Assembly (NCBI GenBank): GCA_027605045.1
Contig: JAQFWX010000010.1
Coordinates: 562,879-626,878 of the forward strand
Reading direction: 5' to 3'
DNA length: 64,000 nucleotides
Origin: Phallus indusiatus
Lineage: Eukaryota > Basidiomycota > Agaricomycetes > Phallales > Phallaceae
In this document: one piece after another, positions 25,865 through 38,110 of the stretch
Layout: each line of letters opens with the position of its first letter
Numbering within the stretch: position 1 is the first letter of the stretch
Position numbers and translations under genes: made by a program
Notes under the pieces: generated by a model
Told to the model about the DNA's origin: nothing
Database searches by the model: none
What the model saw: the letters and a program-made list of their open reading frames with translations, nothing else

Positions 25865-28800
25865 ATGTACGCGAAAGCTAGTTCAGTGCATGCGAATGTG
25901 GAGGTACGAAACGAAGACAGTCAAAGTCCTGGAAGTGCAGAATTTGAGGGACCATCACAGGACGACCAAAGAACCAACGTTAATGCGCCCATCCCTGACA
26001 GAGTTAATTCGCCATTCGTAAACGATGAAGCAATTTCTTTGTTAAGCGAGGAAAACAGACAGTCCGATGAAACCATAGAAAAATTGGTAGCCCTCTTCCG
26101 CGATTTTCTAGGTGAGTTTTCTACTCCATAACGTTTAGGAATTTTCTCATTCTTTTATTTCAGAGGCTGCACCCAATCCGGCTTCACCTAGTTGCAGTCA
26201 TCCACAACGAAGCACGGCGGGACGTAAGAGGTTTTTTGGACTGTCTAAAGTATCATCTCCTGACACTGGCTGTGAGTGTTAATATCCACAATTCTGGTTA
26301 TATGGGCGCTCCAACATGATATACGTGTAGCGAATAATAGATATGATTATGAACAGAAGTACCCACGGGATCAATTTGGAGAGGACGCCGCTGACAACGC
26401 TCGTGTCTGGTTGACTTACCTCGACGAAGCCGAGTCATTCGACCGTGAGAGAGTGGAGGGGTGGAAAGAGACGGTAGATGTGCTCTTAGTTTTCGTATGT
26501 AGAATATATGTTTTCGAAAATGTCATATATGTTTTCGAAAATGTCATTTTTATGCTTACGATTTCACCAGGCTGGTCTTTTTTCCGGCGTCATCACAACA
26601 TTCGTCTCACAGGCTTCCCAGAGTCTGCAGCAAGATAATACCCAGGTCTCTGCGTCCTTGTTATTCGAGATAGCACAAATCTTACGAGCGCAGTCCAACG
26701 GGGCACCAATAAATACGATCCCCAGTTCAACACTGACTCCGACTTCGCCTTTCACACCATCGACAAATGCTTTTTTGGTGAACGGTTTATGGTTCACTAG
26801 TCTGGCTATTACCCTGTCCACAGCGCTGTTTGCTGTCCTCGCTAAACAATGGCTGTATTATTACCTGTCCTCTATCACCGGAACGGCCCTCGAAAAAGCA
26901 AGGGCCAGGCGGCTACGCTTCAACGGTTTCGAATTGTGGAAAGTCGGTGCCATCGTTGATCTCCTCCCCATCCTTCTCCACCTTGCTGTCGGCATCTTCC
27001 TTACCGGCATTATCATACTCTTGTTTCCACTGGACGTTCGCGTCGCTTGGACAATCGTCATTATTACAGGCGTCACATATACTTTATATTTTACGTCCGT
27101 ATTATTGCCCATCCGATATCCGGAATGTCCTTATACAACGTCGCTAACGATTTACGTCGGGATCGTATTTTTTGTTCTACGAGGAAGTCTACGTCGGATT
27201 ACCACGATTTTGAAAAAGGGTTTTCGGGCCGTTGTGGGAAGAATAAACTTCGATGCTCAACGTACTATCCTGCGTCACCTTCATTACACCCAACTCCTTT
27301 TCCAACATGGATTGTCTTCAATATCGAAGTTGGTTCGTCGCATCGCCTCAAATTTTCGCAAACTCCGACCCATACTCGGCGCTGAAGAGTTTCCCAAATT
27401 TACAAACTGGAGAGAGGAAAATATCAAGAAAGCTGTCAGGAACGCGACTTTCCTCGATTTCGAGGCGCTCAATTGGCTCTACACGATCTCTCCTGATAGA
27501 AGTGTGCATAGAATTATTGCCCGATGTACAGCTGTGCATCCAGTTATCGCCGGACGATTTGGATCCCGTATGTGCAAGAATCTCTGGGACACTTTGGAGG
27601 TCAGCGAAACGAATATTACCGATTTGCGTTATGGTTTGTGTCTAGATCTCCTTGCCGATGTGCGTGAACATTGGTATCTACTGCGATCTATCCCGGATGT
27701 GATCGAAAGTCAACCGGAAGAAGCCGAGTATGAAAGTTATTCCCGAATCGTGGAGAACGTAGTCAATCATAAATATGATCAAATTGTGTTGGATATGATG
27801 AAGAATGATCTACGTCTTCCACTGGCCATGTGTAGTTATTTTTTGGAAAAAGTACCCCAAAATGATATAGTCGCTGCGCATATACTCGTCCATGGACAAC
27901 TTGGTCTATTCGAATGGAAGCTCGACCCCACTCGGGAGGCCATGCATGACATGGGCGCCGTGCTATTCAATGGTGAAGAACTCGGATGGTGGAAATTTGA
28001 ACACCTGTTCCATCATTTCAAACTTGGCCGTCTCGACTATTCCTCCGAAAAATCTTTCGAAATACGCTATCTCCTCCTTATCACCATTTGTCGTAATCTC
28101 ACTTCCAACCAACCGCTCATTTCCAACAAGAAGCAGAGGCAGAAGTCTTTGTATTATCTGTTTCAAGGTTTTGGGCTTTGGCTTTGTTCCTTCATTCAAG
28201 TTCACCCTCTCCCACTCGAGGACTCCCTTACTTTTCTCAGAGACGTTTGCTGCGCCGACTCATTTTGGTGCGAGCCTTGGACGGATGACACCAGACGCAT
28301 GGCAGTACAGTGTTTGGGCTTGATCTCGACTCCGATGGTCACCCACACGGCCAACCGCTTTCCTTTCACGGACTGCCACGACCTCGCACTCATATATCAA
28401 TGGTGTTCTCAAGACAACGTCGATCCATTGATTTCAGTCTACACGCCTCCCGTGCTCGTGCTGTTGCTCGTGCCACAGAACCGCCGACACCTGTCCACAA
28501 TCCTCTTGAACGATCCAAGCGCCGTATCTCACCTCTCAGTTTGTTTTCGCAGTTTGGGTAATTATCAGTATATCGGCGATGCGAAAAAATGCATATACCC
28601 GGTTGTAATAGACCTCCTCAAGTCTGTGAACCGGAAGATGCCCCTGTTCACGATTCTTTACAACCCATCCGTGCTCGTGCAGCTATGGAAGCTCTGCGTA
28701 TTCTATAATTCAAGCGCTGAACAGTTTTTCTTCATTGTCAAATCGAAACTGGACGAGGAGAAGTTGCATGAACTATCTGCCGCTATGAATGAACAAGCAC

Positions 28801-29027
28801 GATCTGAGAACTTGCCAGACTTGTTTGCCAAGAGTGAAGGATACGGGGAAGGAACGGATGTATTACTAGTATCTGCGCGTCAATTTAGACAACTTATAGG
28901 CGAAAAATCTACTCCCGATAGTTCAATTTCGGATAAGGATCATGACATTGAAGAGCGTGCCCAGGTGCCCCGTCCGAATGAGGTATTTTTCTCAGATTTA
29001 TTTACCCTTAGTTTCTCGGCTGAATAA
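25865..29027 (+). CDS. DUF6535 multipass membrane protein, copy 1 (intact)
   Basis: DUF6535 proteins are a large basidiomycete family of unknown function. Four exons (25865-26111, 26164-26271, 26331-26494, 26571-29027) give 991 residues in frame. The N-terminus is hydrophilic. The diagnostic block NRYDYEQKYPRDQFGEDAAD...YLDEAESFDRERVEGWKETVDVLL starts near residue 120. Next come AGLFSGVITTF and four or so hydrophobic segments (GLWFTSLAITLSTALFAVL, LLHLAVGIFLTGIIILLF, IVIITGVTYTLYFTSVLL, SLTIYVGIVFFVL), at about residues 240-385. A long, Leu/Trp-rich, probably cytosolic C-terminal region follows, ending DKDHDIEERAQV and a divergent tail. Its intron phases match those of the copies at 32.0-35.3 and 54.7-64.0 kb, which lie on the other strand. 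No lesion is visible. Confidence 0.87.
26504..26545 (+). repeat. 21-bp tandem duplication inside an intron
   Basis: Two perfect adjacent copies of a 21-bp unit beginning ATATATGTTTTCG (26504-26524, 26525-26545) lie in the third intron of DUF6535 copy 1. The other two copies lack it. Confidence 0.85.
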
Positions 29028-29084
29028 CTGCATAGCATGGACGCTGTCGCTCTGGAGGTAAATGGACAACAACAGCGCTTAGGT

Positions 29085-31900
29085 TAGTTTGGCCAAAGAG
29101 ATCTGTCAGATAGATCGGTCGCCAGGAGTTGAGGTGCGATCACTGAGAATAAAATCACGTCAATACTGCCACTATTGGAAAATGAGTCTACCGTTTTGCG
29201 AAACACTGATTAGAACTAAATATTTCCCCTTGTATTCAACATGACGTCAGTAATATCATTGTAATGAATCACTGAAGAAGGGAAAACAAAAATGTCTTGA
29301 GAGCAAAAATGACACATTCAAGTTCAACACGAGTACCCTTCCACTTGAGTTCCTCCGATTGTCTAAATCGCGTGCCCAATAGACGAGCTCGTCGCCTTGC
29401 GAAGCACAAAAACGAAATGATATCGGATAACGGTTTTATATTCACAGGAGCTAAACATTCCTCAGCTCCCTTACGGAAGGATATGAAAGGAATGTTTGTA
29501 ATTCAAAAGGGAAGCATACCTACAACTGGGACGAAAGTTTGTCAGGTGCAGCAAACGAAAAACAAATGAATACGAACATTGAGACCACGCAAAGCTTCCT
29601 TTCTGATATTAAATTTTCTGCAAGGATAACGACTAAAGAGTCGGAGATGAGATTGCGAATGGATATCCAGGAGCTCCCGACGCGCTCTCCCAAACGTACC
29701 GCGTGAGACGCGAAAGACTGAAGTTGAACACGGGTTGACACTTTGTTAAAAATTTGGTGAACTGAACAAGAACAATAAGAATCAATGAGAACTTGCGTAC
29801 CAGAATAAGTACGGGATGTTATGTCCGGTGTTCAGTTGCGTGAGATCACTGTTCCGCCCCACCTCAGTTTTTTTCGCCTGAATGACGTCCCCGCCTTTAA
29901 TTTTCCATTCAAAGTTGCTTGCTATGATAACGCATCGTCGTGGTAATTGTGGTAGAGACGATGGTGACCTAAGCCCATTGACGTTCTATGTCGACACGCA
30001 TCGATAAGAGACTGAACCCATGCGTTCGGAGATGGTGATACTGCCAGAACGTATACATCCAATATAAGAGATTTAACGTGTTTTTACCACGTCTTTCCAT
30101 AACTCTGAATCTTTAGAAATCCCTGCAAATTGTGACAAACGCCTGATTCTTCGCAAATGACTGTAGAGATATCTCGGAAAAATGAGCAGCGGAAAAACGG
30201 TGACTCAGTACGCGTCTTACAATAATGAAATTAAGAAAAATAAATGATGTTTTGTACATCTTGTTTTCAATTTAAGATTACTTTGAGGAGGAAAAGAAGT
30301 GGAGGAAACGGACCAGCATGGATAATAGCTGTGAGGTGAAAAAATACCGATGAACCCGGGCCCGGCTATTTCCGATGTGACGTGGACAAAGTGACGCGAT
30401 TCGAATTTGCTCAACGTCTACACTTTGTTGTAAATGCTCAATCCACTTCTATCCACTTTCTTTTGATCTTCGCATCAGTTCAGTGGATTCCTTCTACGCT
30501 TTCGCAAACGCGCGCCAGCCTTTCGTGTAAAAACAAGAGATTGTTTCATGTGGCGGCATGCCTTTACTCACTGAAAACTAAGTACATTCACAGACTTCAC
30601 TATTTGTCGCACAACATCCGCACCCGTCAAATAGAACTAGAGTGGACCAAAACACTCTGTAATTGTGTAATGTCTATTGCCATTGCCATCGTGTCATTCA
30701 TGCACAGCTAAATCAACGCAACGACAGCTAGTGTCCTATTGTGCAAGAAGAGACTTCTTTTTCCGACTGGGTATTGTTTCATCGTCTTTTATATGGCATT
30801 CTCTGTGTCGTTGGTACTAACACGCGCAACAGACTAATTCATTTGTTGCGCATATCAACGTAATCCTTATGTGGTATTACCAACCAACGTCAACAAGCGC
30901 GTCTCCTTTAGCGTTCAACCGAGCCTGTTCGTACTCCGGGTTCGAACTCACATAGAATGTACTACACATACTCGTTTACGATGCAAGAATCGGATAAACG
31001 TTTAGGCTATAACACTGTCTTAGCTACAGCAGGCCCGGAAACCGAAATGTCCTCCGTCATACCTTTTGAATGATTATCTTTCGGGCGCGACAGTGAACTA
31101 GCCACCGATTGGTACCCTGGAGTCTAGTCAGATGGCCCTACAGCCACTTCAAGAATGACGTCGCGCTCTTGTTGCGCTTCCAGGCGTGTTCCCATCCGAC
31201 GGCCTAAACATTGAAATTGAGCTTCATGATTGCAAGCGGTGACCGGTGATATATGATAACCCACGGCTAGTTTAATTCGCAATTTATATCAGGTTGTCGT
31301 GGAGATGTCGATGACGGATGATCTAGGAGTATGCTTGGGACTCGGATTAAAGTTCAGGTTACGGCTCCGCCTCGTGTTCACACTTCTGTGTATAGTCCTG
31401 GGGCATCGATTGGTTTTGTAGAGGCGTCGGTGTCAGTGTCGCCTTCGCTCTGACCTGGTTTGAGATGGTGACCTTGTGCTGCATAGCTGTCAACTATTCA
31501 AGATCACTCGTCCTGTTTCTGCGTTTCCTGTCGAGAAACGTATATCGTCCATCCACAAATCATTGAACCAGCTTGGTCTGCAGTTCGTACTGCTTGTTTC
31601 TTAAGGTTCGTACATATCTTTGACTCTATCTTACTCGCTGGATTTGACAAAACGACTTCGCTTAGCCGCAACTATTTTAGCTTACCCTTTGCTTTCGTAT
31701 ATAGCTCGCGTTTTTTATACTATGTTGTGGGTAGGGCGGAATGGAAGTGTTGATGACCACGGAGCCAACGGTCGATCTGAGGCAAACTTACGGTTCATGT
31801 TTTGGATGTTCGGGCTTGCGTTCTTTCGAGGGAGAGATTTGTTGTAGTCGATGAGACGATAGAGATTTATTCCTAACTACGCTGAATAAAAGAAAAACAA
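29085..31900 (+). repeat. Noncoding half of a segmental duplication, copy A
   Basis: Words shared in the same order with 51985-54480 include GGCCAAAGAGATCTGTC (29091 / 52001), CAAATGAATACGAACA (29562 / 52480), GACGTCGCG(C/T)TCTTGTTGC (31155 / 53667) and CACTTCTGTGTATAGTCCTG (31381 / 53771). Reading frames are not conserved between the copies, so the block looks noncoding or decayed. The similarity continues without a break into the DUF6535 genes. No gene is supported within it. Confidence 0.75.
30335..30850 (+). repeat. Noncoding repeat, copy 2 of 3
   Basis: Second copy of the CCGGCTATTTCCG core block, embedded in the duplicated segment. It shares GAGATTGTTTCATGTGGC, GCCATCGTGTCATTCATGCA and CTCTGTGTCGTTGGT-type words with the 24.8-kb copy. 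Confidence 0.7.
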
Positions 31901-32018
31901 TATAAATTCTAATCCGAATCCCACTTGAGATATGAGCGTATGCTCTCAATAAATATTGCAACCCTTCAACAATGGTACATTCAATGCAGCTGTATTCTAT
32001 GGCTACGTAACTATTAAT

Positions 32019-35000
32019 CTATTTTTGACGCGGTGTCTTGGACCAAATGGACTCAAACGCCTTTTTCATCCAATCAGTTATGGTGTGATAATTTTTATGC
32101 TGGATAAATATCTTAGTGAGGGAGCTTTCGACGACGATGAGATCTGTGAAACAAAGTACCTCAGAGACCTGAGCACGCTCTTCAGTATCGTGGTCCTTGT
32201 CTGACGCCGAATTCTCAGGTGCAGATCGATCGGTAGTGGCTTCAGGCTGTGTATGGGACACACCTATAAATTGTCCGAACTCATGCGCAGATGCTGGTAA
32301 TGCAGAACAAATATGGACTCTGAATTCGATATCCCACTGACATCTATCAGGTAAGTCGTCGGACGCCGATCCCGCCAGTTCATTCATAGCGGCAAATAGC
32401 TCGTCCAACTTGTCCCTGTCAATCTTTGATTTTAAAAGCAGGAAAAAGCTTTTTGTATCGCAATTGGAGAACACGAAGAGTTTCCATAATTGTAAAAGCA
32501 CGGAGAGGTCGTAAATAATGCTGAATAGGGGATTCTTCTTCGCGCCCACGGATTTGAGAAGGTCCATTAAGATAGAAAATATGCACGTTTCCAGGCCGTC
32601 CATAAAGGAATACTTCGCCACGTTATAAAGACATTGTGAGAAGTGGGATACTCGATCTTGAGCCTGATCATCCAGGAGGATTTTGGATAGATGGTGTCGG
32701 TTCTGGGGCAGGAGCAGCAGCGCGAAAAAGGGAGGTGTGTGGACTAAGAGTTCCGAGTCGAGGTCTCGCGAGTACCATTGATATATGAGAGTAACGTCGT
32801 CGTGGTTCGTGAAAGGCAAGTGGTTATCCAGAGCCTGAGTGGTCATCGAGATATTCATTTTAGACAAAGAACCGACTGCTAAATTTCTAGCCTTATCTGT
32901 CATAGACTCGCACCAGAACAAGTCCACGCAGCAAATCTCTGTAAAGAAACGGAGGCCATCCTCTAACGTGCGAGGGCTACCATTGAAAGCGAGTCGAAGA
33001 CGGCAGAAAAAGCTGACAAACACATCTTCCATGGACCCCTGTCTCTCTTTCTCGTCGATGATGAGCGGGTCGTCGGAAGTGAGATTGCAATAAATGGTGA
33101 TAAGGAGGAGATAGCACGTTTCGTAAGTTTTGACTTCTGATGAATGGTCAGGTGTACCAAGTTTGAAGTAATGGAACAGATATTCAAACTTCCACCATCC
33201 GAGTGCTCTACTATTGAAGCATACTAACCCCCCGTTACGGATAACTTCACGGGCAGGATCGAGTTCCCAATTGAATAGACCAGTGGTTCCACGGGTGAGT
33301 ATATGCATGGCCACTTTAGCATCAGCTGACGTTCCAATCTCCTCTAAGAGATAAACCCACACGGCCAGTGGAAGACTAAAATCGGCATTGATGGCATTAA
33401 GGAGAGCTTGATGGTCCCAAATGGAAGGGGACAGGGTGTCTGCAAAGCGGAGATAGGTTTGGTACTCTCCTTCCTCCAGCTGACCTTCTACAGCATCGGG
33501 AATAGACGAAAGTAGTTCCCAATGATTATAGTCATTAATTGAGAGATTCAAACACAGGCCGTGACGTAGATCCACTACATTTGTTTCACTGATTTCCAAA
33601 GTACGAAGGAACCTACAGCGAGTGGAGTATTCAAATTGTTTGCTGATAGTTGGATGCACAGCTGCGCACCGCGCAATAATTCGTTGAACGCTTCGGTTTG
33701 GGGAAGTCGCATAGAGCCACTTGAGCGCTTCAAAGTCAAGGGATACTGCATCTTTGACAGCTTTTTTAATATTTTCTTCCCTCCATTTTGTGAACTTCGG
33801 CAGCTTGCCAGGAAATATTGTGGATCGGAGTCCTCGAAAACCACAGTGCACCGCACCAGCTAACTTTGAAATGAACATGAACCCATGTCGAACGAGACTT
33901 TGGGCGAGATGCTCAATAGTAAGCCGAGCTTTGAGATTTCCTTTCCTCCAGACAGCTTGAAATTCCTTGTTTATTTTCTGGAGAACCTGTTGCAGGACAA
34001 AAAGGAGAATGCCAATATAAATCGTCAACGAGGTTGTGTACGGGCACGCCGGGTACCAAATCGGGAGCATCACCGAGATGAAATATAAAATATAGGTGAT
34101 GCCAGCAATAATGACAATCGTTCCGGCGATATAAATATCCAACGGAAATAATAATATGATAATCCCGGTAAGAAACATGCCAACGGCAAGATGAAGGAGG
34201 ATGGGGAGAAGCTCGACGATGACTGCAACCCTCCACGATTCAAAGCCATTGAATCGCAACTGCCTGGCTCGAGCCTTTTCGTTAGCCGTCCCAGGAATGG
34301 AAGAGAGGTAGTAATATAACCATTGTTTGGCCAGAACAGCAAACAGCGCGGCAGATAATGTGATCGCCAAACTTGTAAACCATAGACCGTTCACCAACAG
34401 TGTATTTGCTGATGCTGTAAAAGGCGATATAGGTGTCAAGGTCGAGCTGGGTACGTTGCTTGCTGGTACTCCACTGAAATTCGCCCGTAGTAGTTGAACT
34501 GCCTCAGATAATAAGGATGCGGAAACTTGAGTATTATCCTTCTGCAGACTTTGTGAAGCCTGGGAGATGAATGTTGTTATAACGCCCGAAAAGAGACCAG
34601 CCTGAAATGTGTTAGAATAAATTTTTATACTACGATAACGAATAAAATTTCTGCTTACAAAAATAAGAAGTACATCCACTGTCTCTTTCCATCCCTCCGC
34701 TCTCTCACGATCAAACGCTTCGGCTTCATCGAGGTATGTCAACCAAACGCGAGAATTGTCGGAAACCTCCTCTCCAAATCGATCTCGTGGATACTTTTGC
34801 TCGTAATCATATCTATTATTCGCTAACATGCGTCACGTCAGATCACGCTAATCAAAATCCAATTTCAATTAACATGCTCACAGCCAGATTCTTCAGAAAA
34901 ACCTTTGGGTAGTCCAAAAAACCTTTTACGTCCTGCCTTGTTTTGTTGCGTTGTATGAGAGGAACCGGAACCAGCTTTGTTAGGCGCGGCCTCTAGAATG

Positions 35001-35296
35001 TACCTCTGTGAGAAATTTTTACACTCTGTTTGATGAAACAGAGACTTACCAAGAAAATCGTGGAAAAGGCTCATTAAATTTTCTATTCTTTCATCGGACT
35101 GTTGTCCCATCAATGGCACGGCAGCAGGTTGATCGCTTTCTTTGTTTAAAGGAGTCGGAGCAGTGTTTATGGATGGAGGCTTGGGACGTTCACTTTGGTT
35201 GTCAGGCCCTCCCTGAGCCGTCCCAGAGTTTTCGCCAGCCTCGTAGGGAGCTTCAACGTGTGCTGTTTTTACATTCAGGTCAAGTGTTTCCGACAT
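32019..35296 (-). CDS. DUF6535 multipass membrane protein, copy 2 (intact)
   Basis: Four exons (35296-35050, 34992-34882, 34822-34659, 34601-32019) give 1034 residues. Exons 1 and 3 have exactly the same lengths as in copy 1 (247 and 164 nt). The last intron (57 nt, 34658-34602, GTAAGC...CTAAC...CAG) is in frame with no stop, so an automatic caller could read through it. The protein carries NRYDYEQKYPRDRFGEEV, YLDEAEAFDRERAEGWKE, the hydrophobic segments (GLWFTSLAITLSAALFAVLA and following) and a long C-terminal region ending in an amphipathic tail, TDWMKKAFESIWSKTPRQK, that copy 1 lacks. Function is unknown; a membrane location is inferred from the hydrophobic segments. It is closer in sequence to copy 3 than to copy 1. 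Confidence 0.87.
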
Positions 35297-37420
35297 GGCG
35301 ATTGCGTGCGATACAAGTAAAGAGGAGAAGAGAGGTTCCTACCGTGTTATCGTATACTTTAGTAGCCCAGTGCTGTGTCGTTTTGAATACGGCGGGTAGT
35401 ATCAGCGCTTGATACGTGAAATTACGTGAAGATGATGATTAGCGTTGAACGAAGTCCATAACAGGCAAGTCCAGAGACCAATAAGACATTCGGAACCTTA
35501 TTGAACCGATCGGCAGATAAACGTTAAACGACCATTGGCCACATCGCCAATACCGTGCCTGAAATTTTTGCCGTGGCACAGCAGTTCTTCTCTAGTCAGC
35601 TTCATTGCATCGCTTGAACCGCAACAGCGCTTTAAAAATTTTTTCTAGCAATTCCCAGCTATATGCCAAACATGAGTATTATTATTGAGCACTACAAAGG
35701 AAGCTATAAGATTATTCAAATATATAGTTAATTAAGTCAGTCAGTCTTATAGGAAACTTGAAATGACGCACACATTCCAATGGACTGACAACACGTTGTG
35801 ACACAGTGATTTCCGAAAAATCGTTTCGGTGAATTTCCATACCATATGTATTATTAATAAGCACATTTAAATGAAACCTTTACAATGGCTTTCGTGCTCG
35901 TGGTTCATGAGGTAAAAACTCGATCACCATATAGTATGACACTCAAATCTACTTACCACGATCTTCAACGAGTTTATCGTTTTGCCGAAGAAAAAAGCGG
36001 TGGGGATTTCTCAAGAATAATATATTAGCGTTGGCGAGATTCTTGATTCTAGCCGCGTTGGCTTTGTAGTCGAGACACGTTAAAGCCTGATGGTCCGTCA
36101 GATTGTCTTTTGCATCGTCGACGATAATTCAACATTCAGCAGCCCAATCAGGCTCCGACTCACAAAAGAACAATTTTAGTCACATAGAGCAAGGCAAAAA
36201 ACGGGATATGCTCACATGAAGCCAGCCGCGATGGTTTTTGGACCTTGGTTCACGAACATAGAAAGTCTGGGTCTACACACTGCCATATAAAACCGTCTTC
36301 CATCTACGCGAGGGACGATGCACATTGTCAGGTGTGTAATAAATTAGATTTTGTACAATTTGCAACTCGATTAGAATTTGTAGGTCTAAGAAAAAAGAAA
36401 CCCTCTGACGTGAAGATGAGACTGTGCAACAGGACTCGGATAGTCGCGTAGCACTGTGAAGTCCAGCATCTACCATTTGAGGAGTGCATCCAGAGTAAGT
36501 CTAGACATGGATCAAGAAGTAAATAATCACATTGAAGAACACGGTTACTTGCAGAAAGTACTTACAACGCGTCAGTCAGGTCTGGAAGAAAGTGTCGTGT
36601 CATGTCACTTCATTGTCACGCCGGTAATTGCCGGGCCCAGTCAACGTTTTTCTTACTGCCATCCTCTGCCATCCTTTCGCTTTCTCCATCTCAATTTCAG
36701 AAAAGATACGCGTACGATCAAAGCCCAACAATAATGATCTATTGTACAAGTAATCAGCTTGCTATCAGGTGCGAGAAAGCGCCATATTGCTCGAAGCAAA
36801 ATTGGGTGATCTCTGCTTTTTCTCCACACCGGACATGACGACGATCGCGCGACCAAGATGTGACAATAGTCTTTTGGTAAACAAGAACCCAGCTTGCGTA
36901 TAACAATAGCTCCATTTTGACAGTGCGTGTGGCGATAGCGGTCATGGAAAAAAAATTATATTGACGCGGTTTCAATTCAGAATCGTTATCGCAAACGTTG
37001 ACTATAGGAAAGGAGTGCATGATGACCAAAGGGACGCAACTTCATGAGTCTGATCGCACGAATAAGGTCCGGTGAAGATAAACCTCCTTTCAACTTACAA
37101 TTCGAAACGTTAACTCAGTTCTGTTTGATGGATGCAAACTTGAACTTTAGCATACCACTCGATTCTAATCTCCTGATAATCGCAAATAGCCATGAACACA
37201 AACTTATCATCACCAATCCCGGGGAAAGGACAAGTGCACCTTCGTAGTTAAAGACTAGTTTGAGTCTAATATTTATATATACATCATTAATAATGAATAA
37301 AAGTGTTTGAACCTGTAAATTTATTAAATTTGTTTGATTTTTTTTTTTTTGCTCCCGTGGGGCGCACCAGTATAATAGGTGGTCCCATTTGTGCTGTTAG
37401 AGACATTCTAAGCTACTCGC
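35297..37420. other. Intergenic, with diverged repeat
   Basis: No supported gene. About 35950-36660 is a diverged copy of sequence at about 41660-42460. A T-rich run occurs near 37340. Confidence 0.45.
35950..36660 (+). repeat. Diverged dispersed repeat, copy 1 of 2
   Basis: Shares ordered words with 41660-42460: ACCACGATCTTCA(A/G)CGAG, TTTGCATCGTCGAC, ATTCAGCAGC-type sequence, AAAGTCTGGGTC, and GAAGAAAG(T/C)GTCGTGTCA. Reading frames are not conserved. The element type is not recognised. Confidence 0.65.
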
Positions 37421-38032
37421 TTAGATTTTACCACCGGTAATAGGGCACTGGCAACAAATTTTCGTTAGAATATCGTAGAGATAGTGTTACGGTACGCTAG
37501 CGCCTTGCCCTATTATTCGATTTCTTCGATTTCTTTCGATTTCATTTCGCACTTCGATTTCCCTCATTTCCCGTATTTTGTCGTTTCCACTATTTACGCC
37601 GTTTTCTCGATTTTCCGATCTCTCCGATTTATTTCGATTTCTGTTTGTATCTCCTCGGATCCCATGGGGATCAGTCGGGCGCCTCATATCTTGTACTTAT
37701 ATGCGATTTCCCTAGAGGGGGATACCTAAGCTTGTTCTCTTAGGTTTTCCCTCCTCTAGGTGAGTAGTTAGTCGCCGCCCCTCAATAGATCTTAGGTTTT
37801 CCCTCCTCTAGGTGTGTGCCCTGAGTCGCCCTAACAGATAGTACATGAAAGAGACGAGGATCTTGGAAAAACTTACGCAAATTGAAACGTCTTTAATGCC
37901 TAGTCTGATGCATTCTTCCTTACAGGTTTCCCGAGCAGTAAGGCTATTAGGTAAATTGTTGGTTGGCGAAGCAACAACAGCAGAGAAGGTCAAGGCCATA
38001 GGAACAAGTAAGAGGACACGAGGAAACAACAT
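37421..38032 (-). CDS. Small secreted Cys-containing protein with an LTR-loaded intron
   Basis: Two exons, 38032-37877 (52 codons) and 37447-37421 (8 codons plus stop), give a 60-residue preprotein. A hydrophobic signal peptide (residues 1-21, cleavage near VVA-SP) precedes a mature part of about 39 residues with four Cys: CKEEC in exon 1, and a CC pair formed across the junction (SIC | CPITGGKI). The exon 1 donor is GTAAGT. The acceptor is TTGCCAG, with a TTCTAAC branch point 16-22 bases upstream. The intron holds a 352-bp solo LTR plus a 5-bp duplicated target; without them it would be a normal 72-nt intron. A TATA box lies ~70 bases upstream. Function unknown: effector-like, antimicrobial or signalling peptides are all possible. 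It does not end in a CaaX box, so it is not a typical lipopeptide pheromone. Confidence 0.65.
37485..37836 (+). mobile_element. Solo LTR of a Ty3/Gypsy chromovirus
   Basis: 352 bp, starting TGTTACGG and ending CCCTAACA, flanked on both sides by the 5-bp target duplication GATAG. It resembles the LTRs at 56.6 and 62.4 kb in antisense: the end sequence GTCGCCCTAACA, AAGCTTGTTCTCTTAGG, and a 52-bp tandem unit carrying CTTAGG...CCTCTAG (units start at 37739 and 37791). No internal region remains, so it is the product of LTR-LTR recombination. Confidence 0.88.
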
Positions 38033-38102
38033 GAGAAATAAATTTGAGAGGAGAAGCAAGTGAGAGTTATTGCTGAGAAACTCAGTTTGAACTTTGACGG
38101 CC

Positions 38103-38110
38103 TATTTATA
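38103..38110 (-). promoter_or_regulatory. TATA box of the small secreted protein gene
   Basis: TATAAATA on the minus strand, in TTTTGGTATAAATAGG, 71-78 bases before the predicted ATG at 38032. Position and match are both good. Confidence 0.6.

Noticed and set aside
30880..30960. tRNA-like B box (GGGTTCGAACTC)
   Set aside because: No A box at the right distance and no cloverleaf could be folded. The similar GGTTCGAATCCCA near 57682 lies inside pol.
37421..38032. Small secreted protein as a mating pheromone precursor
   Set aside because: It lacks a C-terminal CaaX motif and has four Cys with a secretory signal peptide, unlike basidiomycete lipopeptide pheromones.
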